A program made the position numbers and the translations under genes. The notes below the pieces were generated by a model that did not search any database, was not told the origin of the DNA, and saw only the letters and a program-made list of their open reading frames with translations. A stretch of DNA of 64,000 nt from Bacteroidales bacterium (GTDB taxonomy: Bacteria > Bacteroidota > Bacteroidia > Bacteroidales > UBA932). Location: the NCBI GenBank assembly GCA_017471045.1, contig JAFUWZ010000011.1, positions 159,282 through 223,281 on the forward strand, read 5' to 3'. Shown piece after piece: positions 17,385 through 26,296 of this stretch; the stretch's first letter is position 1; each line of letters starts with the position of its first letter.

Positions 17385-18180
17385 TCACCGTCATGCGCTC
17401 TTCTGGAGTCAAATACACGACGGAAGGCCCCGTACGTACGATAACGGACAACAAGGGGCAGCAGATCCGCCTTCAGATAGCCAAGGTGGAAGGCGTCACG
17501 GACACGGTGCTGCTGGTTGACAGCGACGCCCGCATCGCCAAGGAACGCAGCATGTACAACCTGTATGTGGGCCGATATGAGATGGGCCTTGAAAAGATCA
17601 AGGCCGGCATCGAGGGGCGTGGGACGAAGAAGCGCGACAAGGTCCAGAACCACCTGGGCCGGCTGGATGCCAAGTTCGTTGGGATGCGCCGGCTTTACGA
17701 CATCGACTTCACCTATAATGATAAGGATGTAGTCACGGCATGTCCTGGTCAAGGAATGCCGAGGCCGACGAGGCCACACGCATGATGCATGGCAAGTACC
17801 TGCTCCAGACCTCTCTGGATGAGAAGGATGAAGAGAACATCTGGACCTACTACAATGTCATCTGGACCGTCGAGGAGACCTTCAAGACCTTGAAGTCAGA
17901 CCTGGACATACGACCTGTATACCACAAGACCGACGATGCATCAAAGGCTCATCTGAACCTCGCCGTGCTGGCCTTCTGGGTTGTCTCCACGACCAAGTAC
18001 ATGCTGAAAAAGAAAGGAATCAACGTCCGATAGGAAGAGCTGCTTCGCATCATGAGCACACAGCAGAGGGTCACGATGGTCGCGCCATACAGCTTTTACC
18101 CGCAAGCAAATCCGGCTGTTAAAGACGGCAAGAAAGAAAAGCGCATCACACGTGAAGGTGGAGACTTTGATGTCCACTAA
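17381..18180 (+). mobile_element. transposase pseudogene (IS1634-like), truncated, frameshifted and with a stop
   Basis: The plus strand reads YITVMRSSGVKYTTEGP, SMYNLYVGRYEMGLEKIKAG, GRLDAKFVGMRRLYDIDF; the frame shifts near 17735 and continues ADEATRMMHGKYLLQTSLDE, IWTYYNVIWTVEETFKTLKS, DLDIRPVYHKTDDASKAHL. A TAG at 18031-18033 interrupts it before EELLRIMSTQQRVT, and it ends at TAA 18178-18180. The order 'Y-LQTS...W-YN-I--VE-TF--LK-DLD-RPV-H' is typical of IS1634-family transposases. The N-terminal half is missing, replaced at about 17380 by the IS1182-like piece. Confidence 0.72.
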
Positions 18181-18235
18181 GTTATTTTGAAATAGTCTCA
18201 GGGGCCGTTGCCTTATCAACACTAGAATAGCCCAA

Positions 18236-18258
18236 TGACCGGCTTCTATAGCCGGTCA
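18236..18258. repeat. perfect 9-bp stem-loop
   Basis: TGACCGGCT at 18236-18244 and AGCCGGTCA at 18250-18258 pair perfectly over a 5-nt loop, 56 bp after the transposase remnant. No T run follows on either strand. It may be an old element end or a transcription stop; the sequence does not decide. Confidence 0.5.
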
Positions 18259-18542
18259 CGGTGTCCAGGAGGACGGTTCTGGTATACACATAATGAACTA
18301 ATTTTATTTTGAAAAATTAACTCATCAATAGTAATTTAGAACAATTATTTACAATCTGTCTATTGCATATTAATGACTATTTGGGTATATTGACACTGTT
18401 TATCAATGAGTTTAGTTGAATATTGGCCCGTAACTTAAATGATTGACTATCATAAAGCTACGAATAATGTTCCGATTAACATACTGATCTTCAACATATT
18501 ACGCCATCTCATAACAATTAATTTATTCATTTCAGAACAGCT
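18259..18542. other. AT-rich gene-free stretch
   Basis: Between the stem-loop and the next start the composition changes sharply to AT-rich sequence, very unlike the GC-rich genes around it. Stops occur in all frames and no coding pattern, RNA gene or exact TAnnTTTG box was found. It is probably intergenic material brought in or left with the decayed accessory elements. Confidence 0.5.
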
Positions 18543-18566
18543 ATGTATACTTTTTCCGTCCTTGAC

Positions 18567-19330
18567 ATGAAACGTATAGTTTTCTGGGCAGCGGTCCTCT
18601 TGTATGGGCTGGGGTGGGCTGCCAGTCCCGCGAGCGCGCAGGACAACATTCTCCCACAATCGGTTTTGTCGATTGACTCGAACATTCAGGAAGCGTTTTC
18701 TGAACACGTGCAACTGACGGGCGTTTCCCTCTCCCTCCCTGATGGATATGAGGCCGTACAGGATATTATCAGCATCGGAAGCGTAACGGATACCGAGGGC
18801 GTTCCACCCCAGTTGATGACCTGCCGCTTCTTCTTCAGAAGTCCGGATCATCGGACCTGAACGGAGTCGGCCTCCCGGTTCCTGTCTCTTTTCGCGGCTT
18901 CGACGACAACTTCACCCATCGCATGGAGCATCAAGTGCGGGTGCTGACGGGAGGAAAAGTCAGACAATCGCAGGCGTTGACGACCGTTTCCGGAGAATGG
19001 GTCAGACAATCCTTTGGAGCAGACTCGTTGTTTTTCTATCCCATCCCTGCGGAGATAATGCTATATCAGGTAATTTCAGGCAAACTTACCACCCCGGAAC
19101 TGGAGCAAATCCGGGAAACAGCCTACCCGCACTGCATTTTGGTCAGGTTGTCCACTGCTGAAGGTTATTACCAAGAATTGGCCCTCTTCCTTCCGGTAGA
19201 AGGCACGCAAGAAGTTTTTTCGCACTTAAAGGACCTATCCGGTCATATCTGCCTGGACCGGGGGCAAATGAGACGGATCTGGCAAACCTTCGATCCGCTT
19301 CCCGCATCCGCTTTCTCCACTCAAAACTAA
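18567..19330 (+). pseudogene. frameshifted secreted protein of unknown function
   Basis: ATG 18567 begins a signal peptide (MKRIVFWAAVLLYGLGWAAS, cleavage near ASAQ). The first frame runs to TGA at 18858-18860; the other frame, joined by adding one base near 18833, turns CRFFF into FFFQKSGSSDLNGVG and continues through VSFRGFDDNFTHRMEHQVRV to TAA 19328-19330. The repaired protein would have about 254 residues, probably periplasmic. I recognise no domain. A sequencing error at a CTTCTTCTTC repeat is an alternative to true decay. Its stop overlaps the stop of lptB on the other strand. Confidence 0.5.
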
Positions 19331-20103
19331 CGGGAAACAGTCGTGTCGAACAAGGCGCGGGCGCGTTCGGCGGCGACGGACTTTTTCAACACAAACCCCG
19401 AACCGAGGTACTTGGTGCGGACGTCTTCGTCCGCGGCGAGGGCTTCGGGCGTGCCTTCCTGGAGGATGGTGCCTTCATAAAGCAAATAGGCACGGTCGCA
19501 GATGGCCAGGGTCTCGCCGACGTTGTGGTCGGTGATGATGATGCCGATGTTCTTGTATTTGAGCGTTGCGATGATGTACTGGATATCCTCGACGGCGATC
19601 GGGTCGACGCCGGCGAAAGGCTCGTCCAGCAGGATGAACTTGGGATTGATCGCGAGGGCGCGCGCGATCTCGCAGCGGCGCCGCTCGCCGCCGGAGAGCT
19701 GGATGCCCAGGCTCTTGCGGACCTTGGAGAGATTGAACTCGTCGATCAGTTCCTCCAGGCGCTCGTGCCGCTCGGCCTTGCTCATGCCGGACATCTCCAT
19801 CACGGAAAGGATGTTGTTCTCCACGGACATCTTGCGGAAGACGGAGGCCTCCTGCGGGAGATAGCCCAGACCCTTCTGGGCGCGCTTGTACATCGGCAGG
19901 TCGGTGATCTCCTCGTCATCGAGGAAGATGCGGCCGGCATTCGGGACGACCTGTCCCGTAATCATATAGAAACTCGTGGTCTTGCCGGCGCCGTTCGGGC
20001 CGAGGAAGCCGACAATCTCGCCTTGTTCGACTTCCATCGACACGCCCTTGACGACCGTGCGGATGCCGTATTTCTTGACCAGGTTTTCGCAATGCAGTTT
20101 CAT
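19327..20103 (-). CDS. lptB: LPS export ABC transporter ATPase LptB
   Basis: A 258-residue ABC ATPase that powers LptFG to extract lipopolysaccharide from the inner membrane. Walker A GPNGAGKT is at 35-42, the signature LSGGERRR at 136-143 and Walker B FILLDEPF at about 156-163, followed by [12 protein letters not shown], the LptB-specific stretch. [14 protein letters not shown] at 82-95 is the LptB Q-loop region. Length and motifs fit a full protein with a short C-terminal extension (about 240 is usual). It lies 16 bp downstream of dnaX on the same strand, so it is probably cotranscribed with it. Confidence 0.95.
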   Translation of the reverse strand: MKLHCENLVKKYGIRTVVKGVSMEVEQGEIVGFLGPNGAGKTTSFYMITGQVVPNAGRIFLDDEEITDLPMYKRAQKGLGYLPQEASVFRKMSVENNILSVMEMSGMSKAERHERLEELIDEFNLSKVRKSLGIQLSGGERRRCEIARALAINPKFILLDEPFAGVDPIAVEDIQYIIATLKYKNIGIIITDHNVGETLAICDRAYLLYEGTILQEGTPEALAADEDVRTKYLGSGFVLKKSVAAERARALFDTTVSR

Positions 20104-20119
20104 GGTTCTTCCGGGGTGT

Positions 20120-22072
20120 TTAGACGTCGAGGCCCAGGTCGATGACCAGGTTCTTGACTTCTTCGTTCTTGCTCATCAGGTCCTTGGCCTGCTCGCTGGG
20201 GAGATAGATCTTTTCCTCTTCAACATACTGGGCGGCTTCGACCTGGAGACGGACCTTTCCGCTGCCGATCAACTTCTGGAAGTTGCCTTCAAGGGTGCGC
20301 AGGAGGTTCTCCGCGATCCATTTCTTCTGGGCTTCATTGGTGACTTCGAAACTCAGCACCTTGCCTCCGTCCTCCCCGCTGACGCTGAGTTTGGCATTGG
20401 CCAGGGCATTGGCGAGGCGCGGGCGGGACTGGTTCTGGGCGACCAGCTCCGGCCAGCGGGCAAGGATCGCCTCGTCAGCAGGGACGACATCCTCGGACTG
20501 GGTGGCCGCATCGGTCCGGACCGCTCCGTCGCCTTCCTGCTCGATGCCGCTCAGCGAGAGAGCCGCGGCCGCGGAAACAGCCTTGCGCCGCACCCGCGGT
20601 TTCGGCGCCTCGGCGGGCGCAGGAGTTTCAGCAGGCGCTGGAGCCTCAACTGACGCTGCCGACGGCTGGGGCGCAGGAGCTTCGATAGGCGTTGCTGCCA
20701 CAGCAGGCGCCGTGGGCTCGACAACCGGCTGGGGCGCAGGAGCTTCGGCAGGATCAAGGATATCATCCAGCGAGATCACCTCCTCCGCCTCCGGTATGGC
20801 CGGCTGCGGTGCTGCGGCCGTCCGGGCCGGGACTGCAGTCCGGGAGGCATTCCCCGAAGGGTTATTCTCCGCCTCCCGGGCTGCAGTCCCGGCCCGGACG
20901 GCGGGTGAAGGCGCTGCATCCCGGGTAGCAGATGAAGGCGCTGCATCCCGAACAGCGGGCGCAGACGCTTCAGCCGGCACGCCGCGCAGGAAGCACAACT
21001 TCATCAACGCATACTCGATGTGCAGGCGCGGATTGACACTCGCCTTGTAACCCGCCTCGCACTGCGTCGTGATCCCCAACGCATCATACAGGAACTTCAG
21101 CGTGCAAGCCTGCGCCTGCGCGCGATAACGCTCTTTCAGCGAAGCCGGCAGGTCCAGCAACGCCTCAAGCCCAGCGGTCTTGCTGACCAGCAAATCCCGG
21201 AAATGCGCGCTCAGCGCCAGCACGAAATGTAAAGCGTTGAAGCCCTTCGCCAGGATCTCGTCGAAGGTCAGCAGCGCGGTCGGATAATCGTCGGTGATGA
21301 AAGCATCGACCAGCTTGAAGGTATATTCGTAGTCCAGGACATTCAGGTTGCGCATCACGTCCTCATACCGGATGTCCGTCCCGCAGAACGCGACCGTCTG
21401 GTCGAAGATCGTCAGCGCGTCACGCATCGCCCCGTCCGCCTTCTTCGCGATGATATGCAGGGCCTCGTCGTCGATCTTGATGCCCTCCTTCTGCGCGATG
21501 CCGCGCAGGTTCAGCACGATATCCGGTACGCTGATGCGATTGAAGTCATAGGTCTGGCAGCGCGAGAGGATGGTCGGAATGATCTTGTGCTTCTCGGTCG
21601 TGGCCAGGATGAAGATCGCGTGTGCAGGCGGTTCTTCCAGCGTATTGAGGAAGGCATTGAAGGCCGAAGTGCTCAGCATGTGGACCTCGTCGATGATATA
21701 GACGCTGTACCGGCCGACCTGCGGCGGGATCTGCACCTGCTCCAGCAGGGCCTTGATGTCCTCGACGCCATTGTTGGAGGCCGCATCCAGCTCATGGATG
21801 CAGAAGGACCGCCCTTCGGCGAAGGACACGCAGGACTCACATTCGCCACAAGGCTCCAGGTCGGCGGTCGGATGCGCACAGTTGATCGCTTTCGCAAAAA
21901 TGCGGGCCGTACTGGTCTTGCCGACGCCGCGCGGGCCGCAGAAGAGGTAGGCGTGCGCGATCTGGCCCCGGGCGATCGAGTTCTTGAGGGTCCGGGCGAT
22001 GACATCCTGGCCGATCAGGCTCTCAAAAGAGTCCGGCCTGTATTTTCGGGCTGATACGACGTACTCTGACAT
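20120..22072 (-). CDS. dnaX: DNA polymerase III subunit gamma/tau, with a palindrome-encoded linker
   Basis: The clamp-loader ATPase, 650 residues. Walker [10 protein letters not shown] lies at about 46-54 (counted from ATG 22072), followed by a cysteine zinc site ([14 protein letters not shown]), Walker [10 protein letters not shown] and the sensor [17 protein letters not shown] long Ala/Pro-rich linker spans about 370-520 before the C-terminal tau-like domain ([20 protein letters not shown]). The frame opens at a TTG (22081), but ATG 22072 gives the normal start [14 protein letters not shown] near-perfect 32-nt inverted repeat at 20817-20902 encodes residues about 391-419. No slippery A-run was seen at a gamma/tau switch. 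Confidence 0.95.
   Translation of the reverse strand: MSEYVVSARKYRPDSFESLIGQDVIARTLKNSIARGQIAHAYLFCGPRGVGKTSTARIFAKAINCAHPTADLEPCGECESCVSFAEGRSFCIHELDAASNNGVEDIKALLEQVQIPPQVGRYSVYIIDEVHMLSTSAFNAFLNTLEEPPAHAIFILATTEKHKIIPTILSRCQTYDFNRISVPDIVLNLRGIAQKEGIKIDDEALHIIAKKADGAMRDALTIFDQTVAFCGTDIRYEDVMRNLNVLDYEYTFKLVDAFITDDYPTALLTFDEILAKGFNALHFVLALSAHFRDLLVSKTAGLEALLDLPASLKERYRAQAQACTLKFLYDALGITTQCEAGYKASVNPRLHIEYALMKLCFLRGVPAEASAPAVRDAAPSSATRDAAPSPAVRAGTAAREAENNPSGNASRTAVPARTAAAPQPAIPEAEEVISLDDILDPAEAPAPQPVVEPTAPAVAATPIEAPAPQPSAASVEAPAPAETPAPAEAPKPRVRRKAVSAAAALSLSGIEQEGDGAVRTDAATQSEDVVPADEAILARWPELVAQNQSRPRLANALANAKLSVSGEDGGKVLSFEVTNEAQKKWIAENLLRTLEGNFQKLIGSGKVRLQVEAAQYVEEEKIYLPSEQAKDLMSKNEEVKNLVIDLGLDV
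20817..20902. repeat. palindromic element inside dnaX (32-nt arms)
   Basis: Arms 20817-20848 and 20871-20902 are reverse complements with a single mismatch and a 22-nt loop. Each arm holds a smaller palindrome centred on CTGCAG (GGGACTGCAGTCC in the left arm). Two direct copies of GAAGGCGCTGCATCCCG follow at about 20908 and 20935, 27 bp apart. The reading frame of dnaX stays open through all of it. Confidence 0.85.
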
Positions 22073-22078
22073 AATTTG

Positions 22079-22086
22079 CAAAAATA
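22079..22086 (-). promoter_or_regulatory. -7 element of dnaX, nearly leaderless
   Basis: On the minus strand TATTTTTG occupies 22086-22079 and ends 6 nt before the ATG at 22072. A start site at the usual distance leaves only about 3 nt of leader. No clear -33 TTTG is seen 19-21 nt upstream. Confidence 0.45.
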
Positions 22087-22097
22087 CATATATTTTC

Positions 22098-22997
22098 TCA
22101 TTTTCGGAACGTGACCTCGAGGCCGTCGTAGGCGGCGCGCAAAGGAGCAGGAAGGGTGGCGTCCAGCTCGGCCTGGGTGCCGTGCAGGGTACGGGCCAAG
22201 TGCGTCAGATAGACACGCTGGCCTTCGGGGGCGGCATAGCGTCCGGTCTCCGTCAGGACCCGCAAGGTCTGGAGGACCGTCCCGACACTGGAATGTGAAA
22301 AGATCCGGTAATCGTCCTCGTGGCCGAGCCCCATCGTCGCTTCCATGATGAGCGCCGTCAGGGCCTCCCCGTCGCGGTGGGCGTCGATCCCGGCCAGGCG
22401 CGCCGCCATCGCGGGAATGCCCCCGGTATCCGTCGCATACAGGAGCCGGGCCCCCTCTTTCTCCAGAAGGTAAATCTGCGTCTGCTCGGCAAAACTGACG
22501 AAATGGTTGGCCGGCAGCGCCGTGACGACGACATCCCCGACCCGGGCGGAAGCCCCGGGGCCGAGGGTCGTGATGACGGGCATCGGGAGACCGGTCTTAC
22601 CGGCCGCCTCCCGGAAGTCTTCCCGGGCCTTGAGCAGGATCGTCGGGTTGAGATAGACCTGCCGGACGCCGGCTTCCAAGGCCGCTGCAGGCTCGTAGTG
22701 GTCACGATGCGAATGGGTATAGAAAATCACCTCCGGCCACACACCGTCGGGCAGCATATCCCTGGCGGACGAAGTGAAATCGATCAGGAACGAGCGCTCG
22801 ACCAGCACGCTGGCATTCCGGCGGTGCTCCCCGCGCGCGTCGGGGCCGTTCCAGTCAGCGGCGCCGGTGCCGAGAAAGCGGATCGAAAGGCCGGCCTCCT
22901 GCGTCCTCTTGCGGGCGGGAGCGGCGGGAAGCGGAGTCTGGGTAGCTACGGCCGTCGCAGCCAGGGCGGCGGTACTGAGAAACGTTCTTCTGTCCAT
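22098..22997 (-). CDS. Tat-exported metallo-beta-lactamase-fold hydrolase
   Basis: A 299-residue MBL-fold enzyme. The frame extends upstream to 23027, but ATG 22997 starts the twin-arginine signal MDRRTFLSTAALAATAV and is preferred. The metal motif is HSHRDH in IFYTHSHRDHYEP; further pieces are ALPANHF, YATDTGG and MEATMG, as in phosphodiesterase-like or PhnP/RNase Z-like members. The region after the signal, SIRFLGTGAADWN, is the usual first strand. It should hydrolyse a small ester or cyclic nucleotide in the periplasm; the substrate is not visible. It is 25 bp upstream of dnaX. Confidence 0.82.
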   Translation of the reverse strand: MDRRTFLSTAALAATAVATQTPLPAAPARKRTQEAGLSIRFLGTGAADWNGPDARGEHRRNASVLVERSFLIDFTSSARDMLPDGVWPEVIFYTHSHRDHYEPAAALEAGVRQVYLNPTILLKAREDFREAAGKTGLPMPVITTLGPGASARVGDVVVTALPANHFVSFAEQTQIYLLEKEGARLLYATDTGGIPAMAARLAGIDAHRDGEALTALIMEATMGLGHEDDYRIFSHSSVGTVLQTLRVLTETGRYAAPEGQRVYLTHLARTLHGTQAELDATLPAPLRAAYDGLEVTFRK

Positions 22998-23024
22998 CGT
23001 GCGGTCCGATTTTGGTACTGAAGA

Positions 23025-23032
23025 CAAATGTA
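23025..23032 (-). promoter_or_regulatory. -7 element for the MBL-fold gene
   Basis: TACATTTG on the minus strand at 23032-23025 matches TAnnTTTG and lies 27 nt before ATG 22997. It stands back to back with the -7 element of the plus-strand gene at 23046-23053, so the two promoters share one short region. Confidence 0.45.
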
Positions 23033-23045
23033 ACGAAATAATTGC

Positions 23046-23053
23046 TAAATTTG
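23046..23053 (+). promoter_or_regulatory. -7 element for the secreted unknown protein
   Basis: TAAATTTG at 23046-23053 matches TAnnTTTG and ends 6 nt before ATG 23060, leaving a leader of about 3 nt. The nearest upstream TTTG is too far (23011) to be a normal -33 element. Confidence 0.45.
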
Positions 23054-23059
23054 TTCTCT

Positions 23060-23932
23060 ATGAAGAAGATATTGTCCCTTCTCGTCCTGACGCTCTGCGC
23101 GGCCCTTTTGTGTGCAGCTCCGGCCTCCGGACAGGCCAAGCAGGCCAAGATCCAGACCCGCAAAGTCCGGCTCAGCGATTTCCCGACCAAGACCACCAAG
23201 GTCGTCCTTGCCGGCGGTGAACTGTTTGACAATGCCCTCAAGGAAGAAATGGCCCGCCGCTGGCTGGCCTCCCCTTACGAGTTTTGCAGCGTGGACGAAT
23301 ACGAAGCCCTCAAGGGCAGCAGCGACTATTATTTCCTCATCCCGGTGAGCACCCGCACCAGGAAAGAAGCGGAGCCCGGCATCCTGACCCTGACCCTGCT
23401 CAAAGGCGGAAAGGAGAAGGATGACGATCCTGAAAAGGTCGGATTTGATGTGATCAGCATCCCATGCGCCGCCCTGGAAGCCCCTTCCGGTCGGGAATTC
23501 GTCTATCTGTCCGCATTTCTGGACATCATCCAGCGCTTCGTCGGTGAGGCCATGACCTCCGACCGCGTCAGTTACGGCGGTCTGGCCACCTATTCCCGCA
23601 AGCTGCTCCGCGATGGCGACCGGACGGTCTATCTCTCCAAAGACGACCTGGCCTCTTCGGTCAGGCAGGAGGCCTCCCCGACAGGAAACGGCATCCGCAT
23701 CGTCGAAGAAGAGGAGGCAGACCAAGTTTTTCTGGACGGCACCGAAGGAGCGATGGTGAGCTATGTCGTCGCCCCGTCCCAGCCGCAAAAGGGTTCCGTC
23801 TGCTACAAGATGCTCATCTCGGCCGACACCCACGAGCTCTGCTACTTCGAGAAAGCCCCCGTCAAGAACGAGGCCTCCGTCGGCTACCTCCCCTTCGACC
23901 TGAAGATCATTTCCCTGCAGCGCAAGAAATAA
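23060..23932 (+). CDS. secreted protein of unknown function, conserved type
   Basis: A 290-residue protein with signal peptide MKKILSLLVLTLCAALLCAAPASGQ and no lipobox, so probably periplasmic. Upstream TTG (23042) is rejected because ATG 23060 starts the signal directly. The mature part has alternating strands (TTKVVLAGGELFDNALKEEM, YYFLIPVSTRTRKEAEPG, CYKMLISADTHELCYFEK) and no catalytic motif or named domain that I recognise. It ends 13 bp before the RHS-like frame on the same strand. Divergent from the MBL-fold gene. Confidence 0.75.
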   Translation: MKKILSLLVLTLCAALLCAAPASGQAKQAKIQTRKVRLSDFPTKTTKVVLAGGELFDNALKEEMARRWLASPYEFCSVDEYEALKGSSDYYFLIPVSTRTRKEAEPGILTLTLLKGGKEKDDDPEKVGFDVISIPCAALEAPSGREFVYLSAFLDIIQRFVGEAMTSDRVSYGGLATYSRKLLRDGDRTVYLSKDDLASSVRQEASPTGNGIRIVEEEEADQVFLDGTEGAMVSYVVAPSQPQKGSVCYKMLISADTHELCYFEKAPVKNEASVGYLPFDLKIISLQRKK

Positions 23933-23945
23933 ACCAGCATCCTAC

Positions 23946-24545
23946 ATGAGAAAACTCCCGTTTTCCAGAAGGCTGCGTCTGTTGACATCTCTATTCATTC
24001 TCAGCTGCCCCCCTGTTCTGGCTCAATCCCCCTCCTATCAGATAGACAGCACGGTGACGGTGAGTCCGGAGGGGGACACGGTCATCCAATATCAGATCCG
24101 GGAGGTGGATTTCGGACGGCATCTCGTCACGCCCCGGCAGGAGTACCGTCCGCGGACGGATGCGCTCGGCCGGACGACGACCTGGTCCGGCTTCGACAAG
24201 TTCGGCAACCCCGCTTCCACGACCGACCACAAGGGACGGACGACCTCCTTCACCTACGATGCATGGGGAAGGCTGCGGGATCCGCAGACCCTCGCGATCT
24301 ATCCCCGGGGGCAGGAGCCATATCTCTTGCTCGGACGCGGCTTCACCGGACACGAACACCTCCCGCTGTTCAGCCTGGTCAACATGAACGCCCGCCTCTA
24401 CGACCCGCTCCTGGGGCGCTTCCTCTACCCTGACCCCTACATCCAAGACCCCGGTTTCTCCCAGAACTACAACCGATACGCCTATGTGCTTAATAATCCG
24501 CTGAAGAAAAGAATCATAACAGAATTCCAAAAAACCACACTTTCT
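23946..24545 (+). pseudogene. internally deleted RHS/YD-repeat protein, open into the next gene
   Basis: ATG 23946 begins a signal peptide (LTSLFILSCPPVLAQ). Only about two YD repeats remain (YRPRTDALGRTTTWSGFDKF, RTTSFTYDAWGRLRD) before the RHS core signature: GRGFTGHEHL, NMNARLYDPLLGRFLYPDP, then QNYNRYAYVLNNPL at about 24445-24500. Full bacterial RHS proteins have 1000-2000 residues; here about 190 remain. After NNPL, where the toxin domain should start, there are only 13 residues (KKRIITEFQ...) and no stop, so the frame enters the HAD gene at 24546. It looks like a deletion product; whether a fusion is made is unknown. Confidence 0.7.
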
Positions 24546-25382
24546 ATGAAACGAAAAAAATTATTTTTCATCCTTTTTATCGCCCTGGCCTGCCTGTCCT
24601 TCGTCTCTTGTCACCGGAAACCGCAGTACAGCGCAGAACTGAAGCAGACCGCCCCGGCCTTCTGCGCCGGTGCGCAGAAAAAACTGATCGCGATGGACTT
24701 GGACGGCACGCTCACGGAGCACCGCACACCGATGGATTCGATCCATCGCGCCACCCTGGATCAGTTAGGTAAAAAATACAAGTTGCTGATGGTCGGCGGC
24801 GGGAACGCCACGCGCATCCACACCCAGATGGGCGACTACCCCATTGAGATCCTGGGCAACTACGGGATGAGCCACGGCAAGGTCGTGGACGGCGTCTGGC
24901 AGATCGTGGATGAGGTCCGCGTGCCGGTGGATACGGCCTTCTTCCTGGAGAAAAGCCAGTACTTCCGCGACAAATACGGCTACACGAAGTACTACGGCGA
25001 CCCGGTGGAGTTCCACCCGTCCGGGATGGTGACCTTCGGCCTGCTGGGCACGGCAGCGCCCAAGGAAGAGAAACTCGCCTTCGATGTGGACAAGAAGAAG
25101 CGCCAGGCGATGTTCCCGGAGGTCTGCGAGGTGTTCAAGGACTACGCCGTCTTTATCGGCGGTTCGACCTCGTTTGACTTCGCGCCCAAGGAATACAACA
25201 AGTACGACGCGCTCGTCCGCTATGCCCGCGAGCACGGCTACGCCCAGGACGAGATCCTCTTCTTCGGGGACGACATGACCGATGGCGGCAACGACTCCCA
25301 CATCCGCCTCGGCGGCCTGGACTACGTCTGGGTCCACGATTACCGCGACTTCCCGGAGCTCGCAGCCATCCTGCTGCCTTAG
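24546..25382 (+). CDS. lipoprotein HAD-IIB phosphatase, phosphomannomutase-like
   Basis: A 278-residue HAD enzyme starting at ATG 24546 with lipoprotein signal MKRKKLFFILFIALACLSFV and Cys22 in FVSC. The HAD nucleophile is Asp51 in LIAMDLDGTLTEHR. Later pieces (VGGGNATRI, ILGNYGM, VEFHPSGMVTFGLLGT, IGGSTSFDFAPKEYNKYDA, FFGDDMTDGGNDSHIR) closely follow the eukaryotic-type phosphomannomutase / HAD-IIB pattern. An envelope lipoprotein with this fold is odd, since phosphomannomutases are cytosolic; a periplasmic sugar-phosphate phosphatase is one possibility. The frame is continuous with the RHS remnant upstream, and no TAnnTTTG box was found between them. Confidence 0.83.
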   Translation: MKRKKLFFILFIALACLSFVSCHRKPQYSAELKQTAPAFCAGAQKKLIAMDLDGTLTEHRTPMDSIHRATLDQLGKKYKLLMVGGGNATRIHTQMGDYPIEILGNYGMSHGKVVDGVWQIVDEVRVPVDTAFFLEKSQYFRDKYGYTKYYGDPVEFHPSGMVTFGLLGTAAPKEEKLAFDVDKKKRQAMFPEVCEVFKDYAVFIGGSTSFDFAPKEYNKYDALVRYAREHGYAQDEILFFGDDMTDGGNDSHIRLGGLDYVWVHDYRDFPELAAILLP

Positions 25383-25387
25383 AAAAC

Positions 25388-26221
25388 TTATTCCCGGAAT
25401 GTCTCCCGGAAGAAAGAGACCGTCCGGGCGATTACTTCCTTGCGCCTCCGGGTGATCGTATGGTTCTCTCCTTCCACGACGATGAGCCTGGATGACGTCC
25501 CGAAGGTTTGTTGGAACTCCTCGCTGCAGCGGAGAGGGACGATGGAGTCCCTGTCCCCGTGGAGGATCAGCACCGGTCCCTCATAAGCGGCGGCCGTACC
25601 GTAGATATCCAGTCCCTGGGTGGTCAGGAGGTATTCCCTGCCCAGTTTCATCACGCCCCAGCAACGGACAAACGCCGGGGGATCCGCCGGGTCGAAGCGC
25701 GCATTGAAGAATTTTCCGTTCCGGCAGGCATCCTTGATGACGGATCCGGGAGCGAGCAGCACGAGTGCATCCGGAGCCTCCCCCTCCCCGGCGAGTCGGC
25801 CTGCCGTCATCGAAGCAATGACTCCCCCTTGGGAATGACCGAGGATCCCCATCTGTGTCACATAGGGGAGAGACCGGACATACTCCCAGACGGCCTGTGC
25901 GTCGGCGAGTTCTTTCCCGATTGTCATATCCTGCATCTCCCCCTCACTCTTGCCGTGGCCGTCGAAGTCAAAGCGGATGGATGCGATCCCCGCCGCTGCC
26001 AGGCCTTTTGCGAGTTGCGGCATCGGGCCGTAATCCTTGCTGGAGAAAATCCCGTGCATCAGAATGACCATCGGGCAGTGGTCCTTCGCCGGGTCGAAGC
26101 CATCTGGCAGGCAGATCTTGCAGGCGAGTCCGCCCTGGGGCCCCTTCACAGGATAATCCTCGGCGAGGGCGAAAAAAAACGCAAGGACCATCAGGAGCAC
26201 AGTTGTTATCGTTCGTTTCAT
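25388..26221 (-). CDS. secreted alpha/beta hydrolase
   Basis: A 277-residue serine hydrolase with signal peptide MKRTITTVLLMVLAFFFALA. The nucleophile is Ser130 in GILGHSQGGVIAS; the acid is in LHGDRDSIVPL and the histidine in GENHTITRRR, completing the triad. MVILMHGIFSS supplies the oxyanion loop. This is the prolyl-oligopeptidase/esterase-like class of Bacteroidales hydrolases, likely to cleave an ester, perhaps on a plant glycan. It is convergent with the HAD gene (5 bp) and divergent from the GH3 gene. Confidence 0.85.
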   Translation of the reverse strand: MKRTITTVLLMVLAFFFALAEDYPVKGPQGGLACKICLPDGFDPAKDHCPMVILMHGIFSSKDYGPMPQLAKGLAAAGIASIRFDFDGHGKSEGEMQDMTIGKELADAQAVWEYVRSLPYVTQMGILGHSQGGVIASMTAGRLAGEGEAPDALVLLAPGSVIKDACRNGKFFNARFDPADPPAFVRCWGVMKLGREYLLTTQGLDIYGTAAAYEGPVLILHGDRDSIVPLRCSEEFQQTFGTSSRLIVVEGENHTITRRRKEVIARTVSFFRETFRE

Positions 26222-26242
26222 AAGGTTTTGTTAATCTGACAC

Positions 26243-26274
26243 TTTGCGAAATTAGCAAATCTTTATTATATTTG
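26243..26274 (+). promoter_or_regulatory. promoter of the GH3 gene
   Basis: TTTG at 26243-26246, 20 nt, then TATATTTG at 26267-26274: an exact Bacteroides-type promoter. The box ends 22 nt before ATG 26297. Confidence 0.78.
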
Positions 26275-26296
26275 ATAACACAAAATACTCTTTCCC

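Noticed and set aside
18259-18542. A non-coding RNA in the AT-rich stretch
   Set aside because: No convincing secondary structure or promoter pair was found; the composition change alone does not support an RNA gene.
20817-20980. A CRISPR-like reading of the repeats in dnaX
   Set aside because: Only two 17-bp direct repeats and one inverted repeat, all in frame inside a gene; there is no array and no cas gene.
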